NCBI RefSeq assembly: GCF_003952165.1
Contig: NZ_RXFT01000003.1
Location: forward strand, 434,001-498,000
Origin: Variovorax guangxiensis
GTDB taxonomy: Bacteria > Pseudomonadota > Gammaproteobacteria > Burkholderiales > Burkholderiaceae_C
Direction: 5' to 3'
DNA: 64,000 bases
Shown here: positions 1-9,000 of the stretch, piece after piece
Numbering within the stretch: the first letter of the stretch is position 1
Layout of the letters: each line of letters begins with the position of its first letter
The notes under the pieces: model-generated
What the model was told of the DNA's origin: nothing
Database searches by the model: none
What the model saw: only the letters and a program-made list of their open reading frames with translations
Made by a program: the position numbers and the translations under genes

Positions 1-3000
1 CGGTGCGTGCCCTCGATCAGCGGCGTGGTCGGCGTGAAGCTCCAGCTGCCGTCGGCCTTGACGGTCGTGCTGCCGAGGACGCTGCCGTTGTCGTAGACCT
101 TGATCACGTCGCCCGGCGTGGCGCCGCTGCCCGTGAGCGTCGGCGTGGCGTCGTCGGTGGGACCGCCGTTGGCGATCGGACCCTGCACCAGGCCGACGTC
201 GTCGGCGGCGCCGGCGATGGACGGCACCTCGGGCGCGGTGGTGTCGATGGTCAGCGCGATGGTGGCGTCGCCCTGCTTGCCCGCGGCGTTCACCGCGGTG
301 GCGGTGTAGCTGTGCGTGCCTTCCTTCTGCAGGGGCAGCGTGAAGCGCCAGTTGCCGCCTGCGTCCGCAGTGGTGGAGCCGAGGACGGTCGAACCTTCCT
401 TGACGGTCACGATCGCGCCGGCCGTGGCCTTGCCCACGAGCGAGGGCGTGGTGTCGTCGGTACGCGCGCCGGGCGCGAGATTGCCCTTGATGCCGCCCTG
501 GTCGTCGGCGATCTGCTCGATGCTGACGACGACGTCGCTCGGGTCGACCGTGAAGTCGAGCACCGCGCTGGCGGCGCTGGTGTTGCCAGCGGCGTCGGTG
601 ACGGTGTGCGTGATGCGGTGCGTGCCGCGCCCCAGCGGCGTGCTGGGCGTGATGCTCCAGGCGCCGTCGGTGGCGGCGGTGAAGCTGCCGATGAGCGCGC
701 CGCCGTCGTACAGGCGCACGGTGTCGCCGGCCTTCAGGCCGCCGCCGCTGAAGGTGGGCGTGGTGTCGTCGGTGGTGGCGCCGGCCGCGATAGCGCCCTG
801 CACCGGGCCCTGGTCGTCGGAGGCGACGGCCGTGTCGGGCGTGGCGGGAGCCGTGGTGTCGAGCACGACCGGATAGAGGCCCGTGCGCGGGCTCGCCTGG
901 CCCGCGCCATCGACCGCCTGTGCGCTCAGGTTCTTGACGCCGTCGCCGCTCAGCGGACTGGTGGTGACGCTCCAGGTGCCGTTGGAAGCCACGCTGGTGG
1001 AGCCCACGGCCACGCCGTCGGCATACACGGTGACCACGGTGCCGGCCGTGCCGGTGCCGTTGAGCGTGAGCGTGGTGTCGTCGGTGCTGGCGTCGCGGGC
1101 GACGTTGCCCGTGACGCTGCCCCTGTCGTCGATCACGCCGATGATGGCCGGCGCCGCGGGCGGATCGCCCACCAGCGTGAAGGTCGATGCCGGCGTGGCG
1201 GCGCCGATGTTGCCCGCCGCGTCCACGGCGCGCGCCGTGAGGCTGTGCGCGCCCAGGGCCAGCGGCAGGTCGGGCGTGAAGCGCCAGCTGCCGTCGGCGT
1301 TCACCGCCGTGCTGCCGATGAGCGCGCCGTTGTCGTAGACGTTGATGACCGACACCTGCGCCGGGTCGGTCTTGCCGGTGTACTCGGGCTTGCTGTCGTC
1401 GGTCTTCGCCCCGGCGGCCAGGGGGCCCTGCACCGGGCCCACGTCGTCCAGCACCTGGATGAGGGACGAGTCGAGCGCGGGCGGCGGCGTCAGGTCGACG
1501 GTGAGCCTGAAGTCGTTGGAGCGCGGGCTCTCGTTGCCTGCCGCGTCGGTCAGCGTGTAGCCGATGCTGTGCGCGCCCTCGGCGAGCGGGGACACGGGCG
1601 TGAGCGTGCCGGTGGTCGGGTCGTAGGTGGCTGCGACCTTGTTGCCGTCGACGTACAGCGACGGCGTCAGGCCGGCTGCGATGGAGGCGATCTTGAACCC
1701 CGGCGTGGTGTCGTCGGTGAAGGTCGCGGTGCTGGCCGCGTTCTGGACCGCGCCTGCGTCGTCGACGTAGCCGGCCACGGCGTCCGGGCGCACCGGCGCC
1801 GTGGTGTCGACGTTGACAACGAAGGCGGCCGAGTGCTGGCTCTGGTTGCCCACCGGATCTGTGGCCGTGACGGTGAGCTTGTGCTCGCCCTCGCCCAGCG
1901 GCGAGGTCGGGCTGGCCGTGGTGAAGCTCCAGCGTCCGTCGGACTGCACCGTGGTGCTGCCGATGGCGCTGCCGTTGTCGAAGACGGTGATGAGGTCGCC
2001 CGGCGTCGCACCGCTTCCACTGAGCGTGGGTCGGGTGTCATCGCTTGCGGCGCCGCTGGCAAGCGCGCCCTGCACCGAACCGGTGTCGTCGACGACCGAG
2101 GCGATCACCGGAACGGCCGGCGGCGTGGTGTCGATGGTCAGCGAGAACGAGGTCTCGCTGCTCGTGCCTGCGGCGTTCACCGCCGTGGCCTTGTAGCTGT
2201 GCGCGCCTTCGGCCTGCGTGGGCAGCACGAGGTTCCAGTTGCCTGACCCATCCGCCGTGGTGGAGGCGATGGCCTTGGAGCCTTCCTTGATGGTCACGAC
2301 GGCGCCCGCCGTGGCGGTGCCGACGACCGTAGGCGTGACATCGTCGGTGAAGCCGGCGGGACGCGTCTTGATCTGCTGCCCCTGCCGGGTCTCCCCCGCC
2401 TTGGTGACGATCACCGACACCGCCGCGGTGTCGACGATGAAGCCCAGCGGCGCGCTGGCTGCGCTGGTGTTGCCGGCCGCGTCGCTGATGGTGTGCGTGA
2501 TGCTGTGCGCGCCCTGCCCCAGCCCCGTCGGCGTGAATGCCCAGCTGCCATCGGCCTTGACCGTGGCGCTGCCGATCAGCGCGGCGCCGTCGTACACCCT
2601 GACGATGTCGCCAGGCGTCGCGCCGCTGCCTGCGAAAGTGGGCGTCGCGTCGTCGGTGGAACCGCCGTCGCCGATCGCGCCCTGCACCGGGCCCACGTCG
2701 TCGGTGGCCGAGACGCTGGCCGGGGTGGCCGGTACCGTGGTGTCCAGGATCGCACTGTCGGTCGCCGCCGGCCTGGAGGTGTTGCCGGCGAGGTCCTGGC
2801 TGATCGCGCTGACGCGGATCGTCGCACCCTCGGCCGGGTTGGGGAACGAGACGTTGGCGAAACCGTTGGAGACGTCCGCAGCGCTCAGCTTGACGCTGAA
2901 CATGTGGGTGCCGTCGGTGAGGCTGATTTCATCGCCCACCGCGGCACCGGACACGAGGGTGACCTTCACAGTCACGTCGGCCTTCTTCTCGCTGGCGTTG

Positions 3001-6000
3001 ATAAAGCCGTCGTTGTTGGCGTCCTCGACGATTGCGATGGAAATGACGGGCGCGACGCTGTCCACCGTGGCCGTGGCGGCCTGGCTGGTGTTGCCGGTGG
3101 CGTCGGTGGCGACCACGCGCAGCTGCGTGCCGTGCGGCAGCGGGGCTGTGGGCGAGATGCTGTATTCGCCGTTGCTGCCGGCGGTCGCGCTGCCGATGAG
3201 GTTGCCGGTGTCGTCCCTCACGGTGACGACCGAGCCTGCTTCCGCCGTGCCGGCGACCGTGCCGCCCGAGGTGGGCTTGACGGTTGGCGCGTCTGGGGCC
3301 TTGCTGTCGACCTTGGCCGTGGCGGGCGTGCTGGTGTTGCCGGCCGCATCGGTGGCGGTCACGCTCAGCGCTGTGTCGTGCGCCAGTGGCATCGCGGGCT
3401 TGACGACGTAGTTGCCGTTGCCGTCGGCCGTTGCGCTGCCGACGCTGTTGCCGGAGCCGTCCTTGACGAGGACGAGCGAGCCCGCCTCCGCCGTGCCGGT
3501 GATGGTGCTGCCGCTCGTGGGCTTCACGGTAGGCGCGTTCGGGGCGGCGCTGTCGACCGTGGCAGTGGCCGCAGGGCCGGTGTTGCCCGCTGCGTCGGTG
3601 GCCGAGACGCCGAGCATCGTTCCGTGCGGCACGGGGGTCGCGGGCTTCACGGTGTAGTTGCCGTTGGCGTCCGCTGTCGCGCTGCCGATCGGCTTGCCGG
3701 CACTGTCCTTGACGGTAACCAGCGAGCCGGATTCGGCCGTGCCGGTGATCGACGCGCCGTTGGTCGGGGCGACCGTGGGCCTGCCCGGGGCAACGGCATC
3801 CACGGTGGCGGTGGCCGCAGCGCTGGCGTTGCCGGCTGCATCGGTAGCTACCGCGGTGATCTTCGCGCCGTCTTCCAGCGGCTTGGCGGGGGTGACGCTG
3901 TAGGTGCCGTCGGTGGCGACAGTCGCGCTTCCGACCACCTTGCCTGCGCCGTCCTTGACCGTGACCACCGAGCCGGCCTCGGCGCGGCCGGTGATCGGGT
4001 CGCCGTGGGTGGGGTCGATCGTCGGCGCGTCGGGCGCCTTCGCGTCGACCTTGGCCGTTGCAGGCGAGCTGATGTTGCCGGCCGCGTCGGTCGCGGTGAC
4101 CTGCAGCACGGTGTCGTGCGCGGGAGCGGTCGCGGGCTTGACGCTGTAGTTGCCGCTGCCGTCGGCCGTCGCGCTGCCGATGGTGTTGCCCGCGCCGTCC
4201 GTCACGGTGACGAGCGAGCCGGCCTGGGCCGTGCCGGTGATCGTGGTGCCGTTCGTCGGGTTGACGGCCGGCGCCGACGGAGACACGGCATTGACGGTCG
4301 TCCTGGCTTCAGGGCTGCTGTTGCCGGCGGCGTCCGTCGCGGCCACGTGCAGGACCGTGCCGTGGGCGGGAGGCGTCGTCGGCTTGAAGCTGTACGCACC
4401 ACCGGTCGTGGCGGTCGTGCTGCCGATGAGCTTGCCCGCGTCGTCCGTGATGGTGACCACTGAGCCGGCCTCGGCCTTGCCGGTGACGAGGCTCCCGTTG
4501 GTCGGATCGACGGTGGGCCTGGCCGGCGGATCGTTGTCGACCGTGGCCGTGGCGGGCTGGCTGGCGTTGCCGGCCGCGTCGGTCGCGACCACGCTGATCT
4601 TCACGCCGTCCTGCAGCGAGCGGGCCGGCGTGACGGCGTATTCGCCGTTGCTGCCCGCGGTCGCGCTGCCGACGAGGTTGCCGGTGCCGTCCCTGACGGT
4701 GACCAGCGAGCCTGCTTCGGCCGTGCCGGCAATGGTGCTGCCCGAGGTCGGCTTGACCGTGGGTGCATCGGGGGCCTTGTTGTCGACCTTGGCCGTGGCG
4801 GGTGCGCTGCTGTTGCCGGCCGCGTCGGTGGCAGTCACGCTCAGCGCGGTGTCGTGCGCCGGCGGCGTTGCAGGCTTGACGGCGTAGTTGCCGTTGCCGT
4901 CCGCCGTCGCGCTGCCGATGAGATTGCCCGCGGCGTCCTTGACGGTCACGACGGAGCCTGCTTCGGCCGTGCCGGCGATGGTGTCGCCGCTCGTGGGCTT
5001 CACGGTGGGTGCGTTCGGGGCTGCGCTGTCGACCGTGGCCGTGGCCGCCGGGCCGGTGTTGCCGGCCGCGTCGGTGGCCGAGACGCCGAGGGTCGTGCCA
5101 TGCGCCAGAGGGGTCGCGGGCTTGATGGCGTAGTTGCCGTTGCCATCGGCCGTGGCGCTGCCGATCGGCTTGCCGGCCTGGTCCTGCACCGTGACGACGG
5201 AGCCGGCTTCGGCCTTGCCGGTAATGGTGCTGCCGTTGGTCGGCTCGACCGTGGGCCTGCCCGGGGCGACCGCATCCACGGTGGCGGTGGCCGCAGCGCT
5301 GGCGTTGCCTGCAGCGTCGGTAGCCACCACGGTGATCTTCGCGCCGTCTTCCAGCGGCTTGGCGGGGGTGACGCTGTAGGTGCCGTCGGTGGCGGCGGTC
5401 GCGCTTCCTACCACCTTGCCTGCGCCGTCCTTGACAGTGACCACCGAGCCGGCCTCGGCGCGGCCGGTGATCGGGTCGCCGTGGGTGGGGTCGATCGTCG
5501 GCGCGTCGGGCGCCTTCGCGTCGACCTTGGCCGTCGCAGGCGAGCTGATGTTGCCGGCCGCGTCGGTCGCGGTGACCTGCAGCACGGTGTCGTGCGCGGG
5601 AGCGGTCGCGGGCTTGACGCTGTAGTTGCCGCTGCCGTCCGCCGTCGCGCTGCCGATGGCGTTGCCCGCACCGTCCTTCACGGTGACGAGCGAACCCGCC
5701 TCGGCCGTGCCGGTGACGGTGTTGCCGTTGGTGGGCTTCACGATCGGTGCGGCAGGAGCGACGCTGTCGACCGCCGCTCGTGTTTCGGGGCTGACGTTGC
5801 CCGCGGCATCGGTCGCGGTCACGCGCATCACCGTACCGTTCGGCAGGGTAGCCGACGGCTTGATGCTGTAGGTGCCGTCGTTGCCGGCGGTCGCGCTGCC
5901 GATGAGCTTGCCCGCGTCGTCGGTGATCCGGACGACGGAGCCGACTTCCGCGGTACCCGTGACGACGCCGCCTTGCGAAGGATCGACCTTCGGTGCCGCA

Positions 6001-9000
6001 GGCAGCACGCGATCGACGGTGGTCCTGGCTTCGGGGCTGGCATTGCCGGCAGCGTCGGTGGCGACAGCGCGCAGCACTGTGCCGTGCGCCGGAACGGCGG
6101 CGGGCTTGATGCTGTAGGCGCCGTTGGGCGCGGCGATCGCGCTGCCGATGAGCTTGTCGGTGTCATCGGTGACGCGGACCACCGAGCCGGCCTCGGCCGT
6201 GCCGGTGATCATGTTGCCGTTGCTCGGCTCGATGATCGGCGCGGGGGGTGGGACGCTGTCGACCGTCGCCGTGGCTTCCGGGCTCGCGTTGCCTGCCGCA
6301 TTGGTGGTCACGACGTGCAGCACCGTGCCATTCGGCGGAGTGACGGCTGGCGTGAGGCTGTAGGCACCGAGCGAATCGGCCGTGGTGCTGCCGATCAGCT
6401 TGCCTGCGTCGTCCCTGACGGTGACCACCGAACCGGGTTCCGCCGTGCCGGTGATGGGGCTGCCATCGGTCGGGTTGATGGTGGCCGCCGGCAGCGCCGT
6501 GCGGTCGACCGTGGCCCGTGCCTCGGGGCTGGTGTTGCCAGCGGCATCGGTGGAGGCAACGTGCAGCACGGTGCCGTGCGCCGGCGGCGTCGCCGGCGTC
6601 ACGGTGTAGGTGCCGTTGGATTCGGCGGTGGCGCTGCCGATGAGGTTGCCCGCGTCGTCCTTCACCGTGACGATCGAGCCGGCCTCGGCCTTGCCCGAGA
6701 TGCGGTTTCCGTTGGTCGGGCTGATGGTCGGCGTGACGGGTACGACGCCGTCCACCGTGCCGCGTGCTTCGGAACTCGCGTTGCCGGCCGCGTCGGTGGC
6801 GAAGGCGCGCAGCACGGTGCCGTCGGCCAGGACGAACGCGGGCTTGATGCTGTAGGCACCGTTCGCGGCCGCCGTCGTGCTGCCGATGACGTTACCGGCG
6901 CCGTCGCGGACCGTGACGACGGAAAGGGCCTCGGCGAAGCCCGAGATCAGCTTGCCGTTGGTCGGATCGATCGAGGGCTGCCCGGGCGGCACGGCATCGA
7001 CCGTGGCGTTCGCGCTCGGGCCGGTGTTGCCGGCGGCATCGGTGGCGCTGACGTGCAGCACCGTACCGTCGGAGGGCGGCACGGCAGGTCGGATGGCGTA
7101 GGCACCGCCGCCGTCTGCGGTCGCGCTGCCGATGAGCTTGCCGGCGCCGTCCTTGACGGTGACCACCGAGCCGGCCTCGGCCGTGCCGGTGATCAGGCTG
7201 CCGTTCGTCGGCTTGACCGTGGGCGCGTCGGGCGCCTGGCCGTCGACCGTGGCGCGCGCGGGCTGGCTGGTGTTGCCGGCCGCATCGGTGGCAGTGACGT
7301 TCAGCTGCGTGTCGTGGGCCAGCGGTGTCGTCGGCTTGATGCTGTAGTTGCCGTTGGCATCGGCCGTCGCGCTGCCGATCGGCGTGCCGGCGCCGTCCTT
7401 GGCGGCGACCACCGAGCCGGCCTCGGCCGTGCCCGTGATCGAGCCGCCGTTCGTCGGGTCGACCTTGGGCGCGGCGGGCAGCTCGCTGTCGACCGTGGCC
7501 CGTGTCTCGGGGCTGGTGTTGCCGGCGGCGTCCGTGGCGACGGCGCGCAGCACGGTGTTGTGCGAGGGGACGGTCGCGGGCTTGATGCTGTAGCGGCCGT
7601 TCGAATCGACAGCCGCGCTGCCGACGAGGTTACCGGCGCCATCGCGGATGGTGACGATCGAGCCCAGTTCGGCCGAACCGGCGATCAAGCTGCCGTTGGT
7701 CGCATCGACGGAAGGTTTGGCAGGCGGCGTGCCGTCAACCGTGATGGTGACGGGCTGGCTGGCGTTGCCCGCCCGGTCGGTCGCCACGGCGGTGATGGTC
7801 GTGCCATCCGCCAAGGGCGTTGCGGGAGTGATGCTGAACTTGCCGTTCGCATCGGCCGTCGTGCTGCCGATGAGCTTGCCGGCGCCGTCCTTCGCGGTGA
7901 CCACCGAGCCTGCTTCGGACGTACCGGTGATCGCACCGCCGTTGCTCGGATTGACCTTGGGCGCGTCGGGCGCCTTGCCGTCGACGGTGCTGCGCGCAGG
8001 CTGGCTCGTGTTACCGGCCGCATCGGTGGCGGTGACGTTCAGTTCCGTGTCGTGCGGCAGCTGTGTCGTCGGCTTGATGCTGTAGTTGCCGTTGGCATCG
8101 GCCGTCGCGCTGCCGATCGGCTTGCCGGCGCCGTCCTTGACGGTCACCAGCGAGCCGGCCTCGGCCGTGCCCGTGATAGAGCCGCCGTTCGTCGGGTCGA
8201 CCTTGGGCGCGGCGGGCAGTTCGCTGTCGACCGTGGCACGTGCCTCAGGGCTGGCGTTGCCGGCCGCGTCGGTGGCAACAGCGCGCAGCACCGTGTTGTG
8301 CGAGGGGACGGTTGCAGGCCTGATGCCGTAGCGGCCGTTCGAATCGGCGACCGCGCTGCCGACGAGAGTGCCGGCGCCGTCGCGGATGGTGACGATCGCG
8401 CCCTGCTCGGCCGTGCCGGTGATCAGGCTGCCGTTGGTCGCATCGATGGAGGGCCTGGCCGGCGGCGTGCTGTCCACCGTGGTGGTGACGGGCTGGCTGG
8501 CGTTGCCTGCCCGGTCGGTCGCCACGGCGGTGATGGTGGTGCCATCCGCAGCAGGCGTCGTGGGGACGATGCTGAACTTGCCGTTCGCATCGGCGGTCGC
8601 GCTGCCGATCACCTTGCCTGCCGCGTCCTTGACGGTCACCACCGCGCCGGATTCGGCCGTGCCGGCGATACGGCTGCCGTCGGTGGGATTGACGACCGGT
8701 GCGAGCGGCGCCGTGCCGTCGACCACCATCGTGGTGGGGGAACTCGCATTGCCGGCGGCGTCGGTGGCGACGACGCCGACCTGAGCACCATCAGCCAGCG
8801 GCGTGGCAGGCGTGACACTGAACTTGCCGTTCGCATCGGCGGTCGCGCTGCCGACCAGCTTGCCCGCACCGTCCTTGACGGTGACGAGCGAGCTGACCTC
8901 GGCCGCGCCGCTGATGGTGCGGCCGGAACTCGGATCGACGGTGGGCGCCGAAGGCGGCAGGCTGTCGACGGTGGTCCTGGCTTCGGGGCTGTCGTTGCCC

